DNA of 64,000 nucleotides, from positions 44,352 to 108,351 of the forward strand of contig NZ_JBHSMT010000004.1 of assembly GCF_042654985.1 (NCBI RefSeq). Reading direction: 5' to 3'. The notes beneath the pieces were generated by a model that had not been told where the DNA came from, ran no database searches, and worked only from the letters and a program-made list of their open reading frames with translations. Shown one piece after another: positions 35,844 through 44,916 of this stretch (its first letter is position 1; each line of letters opens with the position of its first letter). A program made the translations under genes and the position numbers. This stretch comes from Paraherbaspirillum soli. GTDB lineage: Bacteria > Pseudomonadota > Gammaproteobacteria > Burkholderiales > Burkholderiaceae_D.

Positions 35844-36425
35844 TCATGCCTGCCGCAAAGTGTCCTGGATCGCCGGCCACTCGTGACGCAAAATACTGAA
35901 GTAGATGGTGTCGCGACGCCGGCCGCCAGGCATCTGGGTGTGGCTGCGCAGCACGCCTTCCTTGGTCGCGCCGATATTGGTCAAGCCTTTTTGCGCGCGC
36001 AAATTCAATACGTCGGTCTTGAATTCGACTCGTTCGCATTGCAGTTGATCGAACGCGAAATCCAGCAGCAGCTGCTTGGCGGATTGATTCAGTCCGGTAC
36101 CACGATAAGCCTGTCCCAGCCACGACCAGCCGATCTCGATGCGCTTGTCGTGTTCGGACAGATTGCCGAACGACATGCTGCCGGCAATCGCGCCGCTGCT
36201 CTTGTCGATAATCGAAAATACGATTCTGCGTCCGGCCGCGGTATCGGCCAGACCGGTGTCGATAAACTGCTGGAGTTCCGCTTCGTCTTTTACCGTGACG
36301 ACAAAATAGCGCCAGATATCTTCTTCAAAAGCGATTTCCCGATAGCCGGCGATATCGGCGCTATCAATACGCCGCAATGTCACTCGCTCATCTTCCAGGA
36401 CGACATCTGCAATCTGATTCCACAT
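35844..36425 (-). CDS. GNAT-family N-acetyltransferase (RimJ/RimL type)
   Basis: ATG at 36425, just after the carrier-protein stop, gives 193 residues. Features are LEDERVTLRRIDSADIAGY at the start, EIGWSWLGQAYRGTGLNQSAK near 108 holding the acetyl-CoA-binding Q/R-x-x-G-x-G/A pattern (YRGTGL), and FKTDVLNLRAQKGLTNIGATK near 140. It transfers an acyl group from CoA to an amine. In this context it may acylate the pathway intermediate or protect the host. It is fused tightly into the operon. Confidence 0.9.
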   Translation of the reverse strand: MWNQIADVVLEDERVTLRRIDSADIAGYREIAFEEDIWRYFVVTVKDEAELQQFIDTGLADTAAGRRIVFSIIDKSSGAIAGSMSFGNLSEHDKRIEIGWSWLGQAYRGTGLNQSAKQLLLDFAFDQLQCERVEFKTDVLNLRAQKGLTNIGATKEGVLRSHTQMPGGRRRDTIYFSILRHEWPAIQDTLRQA

Positions 36426-36426
36426 C

Positions 36427-36693
36427 TCAAATCCCTTCCGTCTGCGCCAGCTTTTCATCAATCAGATTGATGATGTCTTGCGGCGTGTGCAATTTCGCCA
36501 CGTCGCGATCAGTCAGTGCCGACAACTGGATTTTTGCGGCGGGACATATGGTCGTCATCAGCATCACCATCGTCAGCGACGTCAAGCCGTAGTGATCGAA
36601 TAAATCGGCATCCAGTTTGAGTTCCTTGCTTTGTTCCGATGAGTATCCGAGCGTTTCGGCAAGGTGTTCCCGCACGATATTTTCTACATTCAT
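36427..36693 (-). CDS. Free-standing acyl/peptidyl carrier protein
   Basis: The 88-residue protein is a four-helix carrier domain. The phosphopantetheine site is Ser39 in HYGLTSLTMVML, where standard ACPs have DSL. LSALTDRDVAKLHTPQDIINLI forms the last helices. It carries the acyl or aminoacyl group activated by the AMP-dependent ligase directly upstream (9-nt gap). The variant motif suggests a specialised, not fatty-acid-synthesis, carrier. Confidence 0.92.
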   Translation of the reverse strand: MNVENIVREHLAETLGYSSEQSKELKLDADLFDHYGLTSLTMVMLMTTICPAAKIQLSALTDRDVAKLHTPQDIINLIDEKLAQTEGI

Positions 36694-36702
36694 TTTTATT
36701 TC

Positions 36703-38256
36703 CTAGACGAGTTGTGCAATGCGATGGGCGTAACGTTCATGGATCTTTTTGCGAGCCGGCTTGTACTGCGCGGTCAGGTATCCATTGGCGATGGTGAACG
36801 GTTCATCCGCCACGATGAATTTTCCGATGCGCTCATTTTTTTCCAGCGAGGCATTCAGCGAGGAAATATGCTTTTCGATTTCCCCGGCATCCAATTTGTC
36901 ATTCAATACGGAGACGATCGCGACCAGGTACGGCAAGCCGCTGCCGATCAATACGCATTCGTCGATGCCGTCGATATTGCTCAACGCTTCTTCTATCGGC
37001 CGCAGCAAGACATTCTGGCCGTTTGCCAGCGAGATCCGATCGTTCAGCCGGCCGTTGATATATAAATATCCGTCTTCGTCGAAATAGCCGAGATCGCCGG
37101 TGCGCACATCGCCGTTCGGTAGGAACACTTGCTCCGATTCGCGCACTTCGGCATGCGCGTAACGCCAGTTGACCGGCTTGTCGCTGCGCACGATGATGCC
37201 GCCGTCGTCGTCCAGGTAGACCTGCTTGCCGGGGATGACGCGGCCGACGCTGCCGATCTTGAGTGCGCCGGGATAGTTCTTCGACACGATGCAGGTTTCG
37301 TTGGAGCCGTAGCCTTCATAAATCGGCAGGCCGCAATCGAAAAAGAAATTCAGGGTGGCGAAGTTGGACGGTGCGGAACCGGTCCACAGATAACGGATGT
37401 TTTTTCCCAGCATATCGAGCAACAACGCACGCCGTTGTTCCAGATCCGGCTCGCCATGAGCCTCGGCCGCCTCTGCGCCCGACTGCCGTTGCTGGTTGCG
37501 CAGGCGGGTTTCCACATGCTTTCTGATGGCATTGAAAAATCCGGGGACGCCCATCACGACGGTAGGCTGCTCGCACTTCATCGCATGGAAAGCCTGCTCA
37601 TAAGTGGCGACCACGATGTCATGGTCGTTGCACAGCGCGGAATAAATCCAATACCTTTGCTGCAACAACGACAGCGGCAGAAAAACAAATACCTTGTCGC
37701 CGTTTCGATGATTGAACATCTGCTGCGTCTGCGCAATGGAGTGGTCGATGCTGCCGACCGTGGCGCCCAGGCCTTTCGGCTTGCCGGTACTGCCGGAGGT
37801 GAATTTCAGCGTCGTGATGTCGTCGTTGCGATAAGTGGGATAAGCGCTCCAGCTGTCGCCTGCGCTGTCGGCGATCTTGCCGATCGAACGAATGCCGATG
37901 CGCTTGCCGCTGTCGTCGGCGGCTTCGGCGAAAACATAGCGCAAATCGTATTCTTCTTCGAGATTTGCATCGTCGTAGGAACGCGATGGATCGAAACCGG
38001 CGGTGACGACTTTCAGTTTGATCGCGGCCAGATCCAGCAAAATCCATTCAATGCAGTTGGGCGCGACTATCCCGATCCGATCGCCTGCGCGCAATCCCAA
38101 GTCGTGACTCAGGTAATGGGCCAGCCTGGCAGCGCGCCGGTCGAGATCCGTCAGCGTGGTCTGAACCACGCCGTCGCGCTGGTAGCAGGTGAGGGTCGAG
38201 CCATTGGACTGGCATGGGCGCGCCACGCGATTGATCGTATTTTCTATTTCGGTCAT
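36703..38256 (-). CDS. AMP-dependent acyl ligase paired with the carrier protein
   Basis: Start at MTEIENTINRVARPCQSNGS (38256) gives 517 residues. Adenylation motifs are KFTSGSTGKPKGLG near 165, a FLPLSLLQQRYWIYSAL stretch reminiscent of long-chain acyl-CoA synthetases, YEGYGSNETC near 300, TGDLGYFDEDGYLYINGRL near 390 and a final lysine in LTAQYKPARKK. Placed 9 nt before the carrier gene, it probably loads an acyl group onto that carrier rather than onto CoA. The acid is unknown, and the acyl-ligase-like pattern favours a fatty or hydrophobic acid over an amino acid. Confidence 0.9.
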   Translation of the reverse strand: MTEIENTINRVARPCQSNGSTLTCYQRDGVVQTTLTDLDRRAARLAHYLSHDLGLRAGDRIGIVAPNCIEWILLDLAAIKLKVVTAGFDPSRSYDDANLEEEYDLRYVFAEAADDSGKRIGIRSIGKIADSAGDSWSAYPTYRNDDITTLKFTSGSTGKPKGLGATVGSIDHSIAQTQQMFNHRNGDKVFVFLPLSLLQQRYWIYSALCNDHDIVVATYEQAFHAMKCEQPTVVMGVPGFFNAIRKHVETRLRNQQRQSGAEAAEAHGEPDLEQRRALLLDMLGKNIRYLWTGSAPSNFATLNFFFDCGLPIYEGYGSNETCIVSKNYPGALKIGSVGRVIPGKQVYLDDDGGIIVRSDKPVNWRYAHAEVRESEQVFLPNGDVRTGDLGYFDEDGYLYINGRLNDRISLANGQNVLLRPIEEALSNIDGIDECVLIGSGLPYLVAIVSVLNDKLDAGEIEKHISSLNASLEKNERIGKFIVADEPFTIANGYLTAQYKPARKKIHERYAHRIAQLV

Positions 38257-38377
38257 AAGTACAATTTGTATCGGTTGCCTCGGACATGCGCAGCAAAATA
38301 ATACGCGCGGCCCGGTTCTTGGCTGCGGAGTACACCGCAGACAAAAAATCGGCACGCGCAGCACTTTTCAATACCCA

Positions 38378-38496
38378 GGCACCTCGAAAAACCGTAGCGA
38401 GCGGTTCAAGGTCGGGGCGAGAAGCACAACCGTACGGGGGTACGGTGAGCATCGCAGCCTCGAGATTGAGCCGCGCAGTAGGTTTTTCGAGGTGCC
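38378..38496. repeat. 119-bp palindromic repeat, copy 2
   Basis: Perfect 16-bp terminal inverted arms (38378-38393 and 38481-38496) enclose a core with an inner stem CCGTAC/GTACGG. The core matches 19844-19964. It starts 8 nt after the stop of the 619-residue gene, upstream of the ligase leader, so it may terminate or process the transcript between them. Confidence 0.85.
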
Positions 38497-38503
38497 CACC
38501 AGG

Positions 38504-40363
38504 TCAGGACAGTAGAGCCAGCTCCTGTTCGACCTTTTGGACAACGGGTTCGACCACTTCGGTTTTCGTCCGCAAGTCCAGGTACTTCCCTGCCTCAAAC
38601 CCATGTATCTCGAAAGATTTACCGCCGCCGCGGTGCAAATGGGCGACCAGCGCATCGAATATTTTTTCCATCCACAATGCTCGCCGGCGAGTACGCACCA
38701 GGTCTTCCAGCGAGAATTCCTCGCCGCGCATGCGCACCACCCGGATGTCGTAAAAGCCGCGATAGCGCTGACCGCCGATCTCCATCGGCGGCCGCGACAT
38801 ATCCGGGCCGGGCGAGCGGATTGAATATTTGACTTGCGCCTTGCTATGCGCCGCGCGGTGCATGTCGGCATGGATCGCGATGTCGGGAATCAGCGGCGGG
38901 TAGTACCAGTGCCGGTCCAGCGACACTTCCTTGCGGTCGAAATTGCCCGGGATGAAGTGCCAGCGATTGAACATCATGCGCTTTTGCACCGTGCTGGCGA
39001 TCATGTGCGCCACGCTGCCTTCCAGGTGTTCTGTGAATCCCTTGGACACAAAGCAAGTGTAAAAATCGTTCGGCGTCAATGTATGCATCGAGGCCAGCAG
39101 TTCCGATCGTTCCGCCTTCAATAACTTGCCGAGATTGCGCAGCGAGCTCGACATCGCATAGTCGGCCTGCGTCGCAATGACGGAGGAAGCAACGATTTTC
39201 TCGATCAAATGCTCGATCCAGCCATGCGCCGATTCGCTCTTATATGGGCAAGGCACGTCGCCGCTATCGTGCTCGATCGCAGCGTATGCCAGGTCGCGGA
39301 AAAAAGTCGCTTCATCCAGCGCCTGCTCCGGCTCGCCGCCGACCAGTTCCCGGTATTCCTGCGCGAATTCGCTCAGATGGACGGCCGGATCTTCGCTGCT
39401 GGAAACCTTGTTGATGATTCTTTCGCTTTTCTGGAAGGTCAGACCATAAGTCCAGCGATAGCGCAGCCAGTCCTGGCCGACCGACTTGGTGGTTTGATCG
39501 CGAATGGTGCGCGCAATGTCGAACACGCTGGCGTCATGCCGCAAGTCGAACTGGCAGCCGACTTGGCGGTACAGGGACACCAGGTGCTGCAGCTTTTCGT
39601 ATAAACGGCTGGCGGTCAGGGTAATGCCGTTGAATTCTTCGAAGCGCACCGAGCGTCCCGACAAAAACAGCGCGTGCAAGCCGGCGATGATCAACACTTC
39701 ATCATCGGACCAGGCGTCGTAATTCTTTTTGCGCAGTCCGCTCAAATATCCCGGGCCGGCTTTGCTGTCGACCAGATTGTTGTAGCGATCGATCAGCGCA
39801 TGAAAGCGGTCGCCGACATAAAAGCAAACCGATTCGACGTGTTCGACATTGTCGATCACCGAGTCGAGCACGGTTTCGAGTTCGCCGGAGGCGAACATCT
39901 GGTCCATATCCGCCCGCAAACGCTGGCTGGCATTGCGTTCGCGTTGCAATGCGAGTTCGTGATGGCTGTTCAGGTCGTTCAGCAAGGTGAGCGGCAAGGC
40001 GATGAATCCGAGCGTTGTATAGCTGATGTCATCGGTATTTTCTTCGTCCGGTTCCCAGCTGGCGGGACGCAGGTGAAGCCGGCCCAGCGAGTTGATGCGC
40101 GCCACCAGCACCGATGGACTGCCGGCATAAGCGACGTTGTCGAGATCGAGCGACATGGAGATATGGGGATGCCACTGCAGCGCCTCGAAGGCCGCGATGT
40201 CATAAATGCCGAGCGCCTCGATCGCGTGATCGATCGGGTATCGATTTCCCTGCGTAAGGATGTACTCAAGTGCGTTGGCAGCGGAGTCGGCATGCAATTC
40301 ATACCCTTTTACGAGTTCGACCATGTCGAATCCAAAATGGGATTTACCGCTTTCTTTTTTCAT
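38504..40363 (-). CDS. Protein of unknown family at the head of the carrier-protein cluster
   Basis: The protein has 619 residues, no signal peptide and no membrane segments. I do not recognise a family. It is rich in charged and aromatic residues. A histidine triad with spacing four (His498, His502, His506 in HADMHRAAH) could bind a metal. Glu-His pairs occur at 174-175, 364-365, 384-385 and 445-446. The final 80 residues look like a separate alpha/beta unit (YRGFYDIRVVRMRGEEF). It precedes the ligase on the same strand after 247 nt containing a palindromic repeat. It may be the missing catalyst (oxygenase or condensing step) that uses the cluster's ferredoxin chain; this is speculation from context. 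Confidence 0.85.
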   Translation of the reverse strand: MKKESGKSHFGFDMVELVKGYELHADSAANALEYILTQGNRYPIDHAIEALGIYDIAAFEALQWHPHISMSLDLDNVAYAGSPSVLVARINSLGRLHLRPASWEPDEENTDDISYTTLGFIALPLTLLNDLNSHHELALQRERNASQRLRADMDQMFASGELETVLDSVIDNVEHVESVCFYVGDRFHALIDRYNNLVDSKAGPGYLSGLRKKNYDAWSDDEVLIIAGLHALFLSGRSVRFEEFNGITLTASRLYEKLQHLVSLYRQVGCQFDLRHDASVFDIARTIRDQTTKSVGQDWLRYRWTYGLTFQKSERIINKVSSSEDPAVHLSEFAQEYRELVGGEPEQALDEATFFRDLAYAAIEHDSGDVPCPYKSESAHGWIEHLIEKIVASSVIATQADYAMSSSLRNLGKLLKAERSELLASMHTLTPNDFYTCFVSKGFTEHLEGSVAHMIASTVQKRMMFNRWHFIPGNFDRKEVSLDRHWYYPPLIPDIAIHADMHRAAHSKAQVKYSIRSPGPDMSRPPMEIGGQRYRGFYDIRVVRMRGEEFSLEDLVRTRRRALWMEKIFDALVAHLHRGGGKSFEIHGFEAGKYLDLRTKTEVVEPVVQKVEQELALLS

Positions 40364-41037
40364 TCCATTTTCCCTTGCCTATATAAGACATGTAATAACT
40401 GCGAACAATGAAGATTCGGTCCGCCACAGTTCGACCTCGGCCAAATCTCTTATGGATGCGGCCCGAAGAATGTCGAGTAATAGCGCTCTGAAAATTTTGT
40501 GATGCTCGGGAGCTGCCCGTGCGCGCACGATGCTCCCGCCAAGTGGCTGGATTTATCTGTTGGCGGAATTGACCCTGCTTTGGAAGCTGCTTGCTATAAG
40601 CGCCTGCATGGACTCCCCCTGCTACAAATGCCCCCACTGACGTCCAAGTTTTTATCCTGTCTGTGGGCTGTAAAATATTGCACATTCCTAGCAGCAACAA
40701 CTGATAACTATTACAGGTTGGATCGTCCGGCACCTGTCATTAATCCGGTGTTATCGAACTTCCGAATTTGCCATTAGCCGCTGATCCGCACTGCAATGCG
40801 CCGTTGCGGGCGAGCGGCACATGGGCAAGTCGACGCTACCGCAAGCGGAGCGACAACGCCGAGCTTGGCGTGTCTGCCAGATGCATCAGAAAATTCTTAT
40901 GTGATTTGACGGGGAAGAAGACGCGGGCGATCAGAGCGGCAGGGAAATGCCTGGAGGTGATTCAAACTGCAGGATGCCAGCCTGGCGATTTCGGCTGGCA
41001 GTAAACGGTGGCTCCAAAAAAGCCGTAGCTGGTGCCC
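40364..41037. other. Intergenic stretch between the 619-residue gene and the alpha/beta hydrolase
   Basis: No convincing gene is seen. A frame of 129 codons on the minus strand (40344-40733) overlaps the 619-residue gene start and has no family pattern. A hairpin with 8-bp arms (40975-40982 and 40993-41000) follows the hydrolase stop on the minus strand but has no T-run. The promoter of the cluster should lie near 40370-40500. Confidence 0.5.
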
Positions 41038-42054
41038 TCAGGCTGCCTTGAAAACGGGCTGCGGATCCGTCGATGGCAAAAAGTGCGCAGCACGCCGATT
41101 GATTTTTCCGGTATTCAGCCAGGTCAGCGATTCCATCCACAGTGTCGCGCTAAAGCGGTCATGGAAAAACGCGAAATGGCCTATCTTGGATAACTGGAAT
41201 TCGTCGGGGGTCACGACCACATGGGTTCGATCGCTGGACTTGTAATAGCTCAATAGCCGCAATATCGCTTCCGGCGTTCCGAACTCATCGTCGGTGATGC
41301 TGTAGGCCATCAGCGGACACCTTAATTGCGAAAAATATTTGACGGCATCGTCGATGCCGTCGGCCTGATCCGAGCGGCCCAGGAAGCTCGGCGCAGCGGC
41401 TTTCAGGGCCGCTCCCCGAAACGCCCATTCATACGCCACCCCGGACGGAAGATCTTCCAGCCAGCCGATCGTACGTCCGGGAAAATAGCCGACCAGCGTC
41501 GTCAGCAATGGCATCAGCACATGCCATTTGATGAACATCCGGTAGCGCACGTGCTTGGCGTAATCCTTCCAATAAGCGTATTGCGCGCCGACCGTCAGCA
41601 TCCGGTCGATGCGCCAGTTCGATGCGGAAAATCCAGGCATGACGCCGCCGATGCTGTGGCCGACGACCACGATTCTGGCATCCGGAAAATTCTTCATGAC
41701 CCATTGCATGACGCCCTCGAAATCCTTGCTGCCCCAGTCGCATTTTGTGGCTTGCAAATGCCGCAGCGAGGCCGGACGCGATTCGCCTATGCCGCGATAA
41801 TCGTAAGTGATGGCGAGATAGCCGTGAGCCGCCAGGAAGCGCGCGTAGCGGGAGTAATACGATGCTTTGACGCCGGTTGCACAATTGACGATGGCAACCG
41901 TTTCAGGAAAATGCGACTCGTCGGAGTAATAAAGATTTGCTCCCAACTGATAGCCGTCTGCGGCTGGAATCTGAATATGTGATTCGATGTCCAATTTTCC
42001 CTCGAGCTGATTGTGTATCTGGTCGCGATTGTAGACAGGAAACCGGATTCGCAT
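41038..42054 (-). CDS. Alpha/beta-fold hydrolase
   Basis: The 338-residue protein has the nucleophile elbow GHSIGG (Ser134), preceded by an ATGVKASYYSRYARFLAAHGY and TYDYRGIGESRP pattern typical of serine hydrolases/esterases. An acid in DDEFGTPE near 260 and His in KIGHFAFFHDRF near 300 complete a triad. No signal peptide is present. It is divergent to the LysR gene with only 43 nt between them, and it lies at the head of the same strand as the carrier-protein cluster. It might act as a thioesterase or release enzyme. Confidence 0.85.
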   Translation of the reverse strand: MRIRFPVYNRDQIHNQLEGKLDIESHIQIPAADGYQLGANLYYSDESHFPETVAIVNCATGVKASYYSRYARFLAAHGYLAITYDYRGIGESRPASLRHLQATKCDWGSKDFEGVMQWVMKNFPDARIVVVGHSIGGVMPGFSASNWRIDRMLTVGAQYAYWKDYAKHVRYRMFIKWHVLMPLLTTLVGYFPGRTIGWLEDLPSGVAYEWAFRGAALKAAAPSFLGRSDQADGIDDAVKYFSQLRCPLMAYSITDDEFGTPEAILRLLSYYKSSDRTHVVVTPDEFQLSKIGHFAFFHDRFSATLWMESLTWLNTGKINRRAAHFLPSTDPQPVFKAA

Positions 42055-42097
42055 AAGCTATACTGCCTCATATCTTTGTTGAGGGTAGCTCACCAAT

Positions 42098-43000
42098 ATG
42101 GACAATCTTGACGCAAACTCCCTGATCATTTTTTATCACGTCGCCAGTGCCCGCAGCTTGTCCAAGGCAGCCGACGCGCTTGGCCTGTCGCGTTCCGCGC
42201 TCAGTCACAGGATCAAGGCGATCGAAGCCAAACTCGGCTGCCAACTGCTGATACGGACCACCCGCAGCGTCGGCCTGACCGATGCCGGCTACCGCCTGGC
42301 CGGCTATGCGAGCCGGATTGCGGAGACCTTGACCGAAGCCAACCTGCTGGCCAACGGCTTGAACGAAGACACGTCAGGAACGGTGCGCATATCTGCGCCT
42401 CCGGGTCTCGGCGCGGTCTGGCTGCGGCCGCTGGTCATGTCGTATATGCAGGCCAATCCGCGGGTCAGCATCGACTTGCGTTTCAGCGCGCAGGCGGTCG
42501 ACATCACCAAGGACCCTTTCGATGTTGCGATCCGGGTCACATCGCGGCCGCCCGACAATGTGGTCGCAAAAAAACTGTTCTCGGTATCCTGGTGGTTATG
42601 CGCGAGTCCTGAACTGGTATCTCGCTTTGCCGATGCTTTGGCCATTCCCGACATCTCCCATATACCGATTGCGGGCTTTTCAAAAGCCAACCAATTTCAA
42701 TTGATCGAGATTTCACGCGATCGAAAGAAACTCGAAATCAATCCCACCCCGGTCTTGATCACCAACGATCTTGAAGCGGTCAAAGACGCTGTAATGCGGT
42801 CGCTGGCGATTGCGGTGCTGCCTGATTACTTTGTGCGAGACGACATCATCGGCGGCCGGTTGATACGCCTGCTGCCGGAATGGAAAGTCGACCCGCACTA
42901 TGGCGAAAATGCATTCGCGCTGCATTTACCGGGACGGATGATGCCGCTGCGCGTCAAAAGACTGATCGATTTCCTGCATCGGCGCGGCTCGGCATATTGA
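42098..43000 (+). CDS. LysR-family transcriptional regulator
   Basis: The 300-residue protein has the N-terminal winged helix (SLSKAADALGLSRSALSHRIKAIEAKLGCQLLIRTTR) and a periplasmic-binding-like effector domain (GTVRISAPPGLGAVWLRPLV near 95). The layout resembles the broad DsdC/CrgA-like group. It shares a 43-nt divergent promoter region with the alpha/beta hydrolase, where a LysR-type site would control both. It may also control the carrier-protein cluster beyond. Confidence 0.93.
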   Translation: MDNLDANSLIIFYHVASARSLSKAADALGLSRSALSHRIKAIEAKLGCQLLIRTTRSVGLTDAGYRLAGYASRIAETLTEANLLANGLNEDTSGTVRISAPPGLGAVWLRPLVMSYMQANPRVSIDLRFSAQAVDITKDPFDVAIRVTSRPPDNVVAKKLFSVSWWLCASPELVSRFADALAIPDISHIPIAGFSKANQFQLIEISRDRKKLEINPTPVLITNDLEAVKDAVMRSLAIAVLPDYFVRDDIIGGRLIRLLPEWKVDPHYGENAFALHLPGRMMPLRVKRLIDFLHRRGSAY

Positions 43001-43011
43001 GCCATTTGAAC

Positions 43012-43446
43012 GTAGGGCGGATGAGCGTAGCGTTATCCGCCGTTGGATGTACCACATGCGTTTGACGCATCCGACACGGCGGAAGACGCTACGCTTTTCC
43101 GCCCTACGCGAGCGCCGGCCGGCGAGCGAGATAAATGGGCGTTCGTAGGGCGGATGAGCGTAGCGTTATCCGCCGTTGGATGTACCACATGCGTTTGACG
43201 CATCCAACACGGCGGAAGACGCTGCGCTTTTCCGCCCTACGCGAGCGCTGGCCGGCGAGCGAGATAAATGGGCGTTCGTAGGGCGGATGAGCGCAGCGTT
43301 ATCCGCCATTGGATGTACCACATGCGTTTGACGCATCCAACACGGCGGAAGGCGCTGCGCTTTTCCGCCCTACGCGAGCGCTGGCCGGCGAGCGAGATAA
43401 ATGGGTGTTCGTAGGGCGGATGAGCGCAGCGTTATCCGCCATTGAT
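43012..43446. repeat. GTAGGGCGG-type repeats in a 133-bp tandem array
   Basis: Units start at 43012, 43145, 43278 and 43411, exactly 133 bp apart, giving three complete copies and a partial fourth that ends near 43446. Each has the 97-bp palindrome plus a 36-bp spacer (GCGAGCGCxGGCCGGCGAGC...). Differences among copies are few. It follows the lysR stop. The rest of 43001-43704 shows no gene. Confidence 0.9.
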
Positions 43447-43704
43447 GCGTAGCCTTATTCGCCAACTGACCCGCCACATCTGTTTGATGCATATAAAAGG
43501 CACGCTCACCTATCGCTGCCGTAGCGTGCGTATATCGCCGCACTAATCGCTAAAACCTAGCGTTATTGTTGAGTCCAGCTCAACTCAGATACGACCTCAA
43601 GCCATCTTATCCAGCCCTCTTCAGCCGCATACAATACGTCGTCGGTAGTGATGCTGCCTGTCATGTTTCACTTCATTTCAACACGCAATCAAAGAAATTT
43701 TTAT

Positions 43705-44916
43705 ATGCATGCAACAAAAAAACGCTCTCCCTGGATGTTATTGATTTGCTTCGGCATGATCCTTTTCCTCTGTATCGGCCAGCGCCATAGTTTCGGTCTG
43801 TATCTGCGGCCGATGACGATGGACATGGGCTGGAGCAGAGCGACCTTTTCCTTTGCGATCGCCTTGCAAAACCTGGTGTGGGGGATCAGCCAACCCTTCA
43901 CCGGCATGCTGGCCGACCGCTACGGCGCCAAACGAGTGATGCTGCTGGGCGGCGTTTGCTACGCGCTCGGGCTGTTCGGCATGTCCGTTTCAAGCAACGG
44001 CGTGGCGCTGGCCTCCAGCGCCGGACTATTGATCGGAATCGCACAGAGTTGCACCGGGTTCGGCATTGTCTACGGCGCCGTCGGCAAGTTATTTACCGGC
44101 GAAAAGCGCGGCACGGCATTGGGCGTGGTCGGCGCCTTCGGCTCGCTCGGGCAATTCGTCATGCTGCCCGCAAGTCAGTCCCTGATCAGTCACTTGGGCT
44201 GGGCTGCCGCCTTGCTGACCGCTGCCGGCTTATGCTTCCTGATCGTGCCGCTCACTTTCGGGACGTCCGCCTCGGCCGCCAAGAAGCCGGATACCCACGA
44301 GCAGAGTTTGGGCGAGGCCTTGCGCCAGGCATTTCGGCACAAAGGTTTTTGGTTCCTGACGCTGGGCTTTTTTGCCTGCGGCTTTCAGTTGGCGTTTATC
44401 GCCACCCACCTGCCCGCTTATCTGGCGGACAAGGGACTCAGTCCGACGGTCGGCGTCACCGCGCTGGCGATCGTGGCGCTGGCAAATATTGTCGGCACCT
44501 ACTTATGCGGTTATTTCGGCGAGAAAGTCAGCAAAAAATATCTGCTGGCCGCAATTTATGCGCTACGCGCCATCGCCCTCGCCACCTATGTGATGGTCCC
44601 GGCCAGCCCCATGACGACTTATATATTTGCGGCGGTAATGGGTTTGATATGGCTGGGAACGGTGCCGCTGTCGAGCGGCGTGGTCGGCCAGATCTTCGGA
44701 TATCAATACATCACCACGCTGTATGGCTTTGTCTTTCTGAGTCACCAGATAGGGAGTTTTCTCGGGGTCTGGCTAGGCGGCGTCCTGTTTGACATGACAG
44801 GGAATTATCTGGCGGTGTGGGCCATCGCGATCGGGCTCAGCGTATTCGCATTGATCGTCAGTTATCCGATCGACGATCGATCGATTCAGATACGGCCGCA
44901 GGTCGCCAATGCGTAA
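43705..44916 (+). CDS. MFS transporter
   Basis: ATG at 43705 (MHATKKRSPWMLLICFGMIL) gives 403 residues with about twelve membrane segments. The loop motif GMLADRYGAKRVMLLGG near 73 is the MFS A-motif. The first half resembles the monocarboxylate/oxalate-formate type (RPMTMDMGWSRATFSFAIAL). Substrate is likely a small organic acid, by resemblance only. The stop overlaps the start of a 49-residue membrane protein (ATGCGTAA). An open extension to 43648 has no family support. Confidence 0.9.
   Translation: MHATKKRSPWMLLICFGMILFLCIGQRHSFGLYLRPMTMDMGWSRATFSFAIALQNLVWGISQPFTGMLADRYGAKRVMLLGGVCYALGLFGMSVSSNGVALASSAGLLIGIAQSCTGFGIVYGAVGKLFTGEKRGTALGVVGAFGSLGQFVMLPASQSLISHLGWAAALLTAAGLCFLIVPLTFGTSASAAKKPDTHEQSLGEALRQAFRHKGFWFLTLGFFACGFQLAFIATHLPAYLADKGLSPTVGVTALAIVALANIVGTYLCGYFGEKVSKKYLLAAIYALRAIALATYVMVPASPMTTYIFAAVMGLIWLGTVPLSSGVVGQIFGYQYITTLYGFVFLSHQIGSFLGVWLGGVLFDMTGNYLAVWAIAIGLSVFALIVSYPIDDRSIQIRPQVANA

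Noticed and set aside
40344..40733. 129-codon minus-strand frame upstream of the 619-residue protein
   Set aside because: It overlaps the start of the next gene, lacks family features and a ribosome-binding site, and is best seen as leader DNA.
43012..43446. CRISPR array suspected from regularly spaced repeats
   Set aside because: Both the repeat and the spacer part are repeated identically with a 133-bp period, and no cas genes are present; it is a tandem duplication of a palindromic element.
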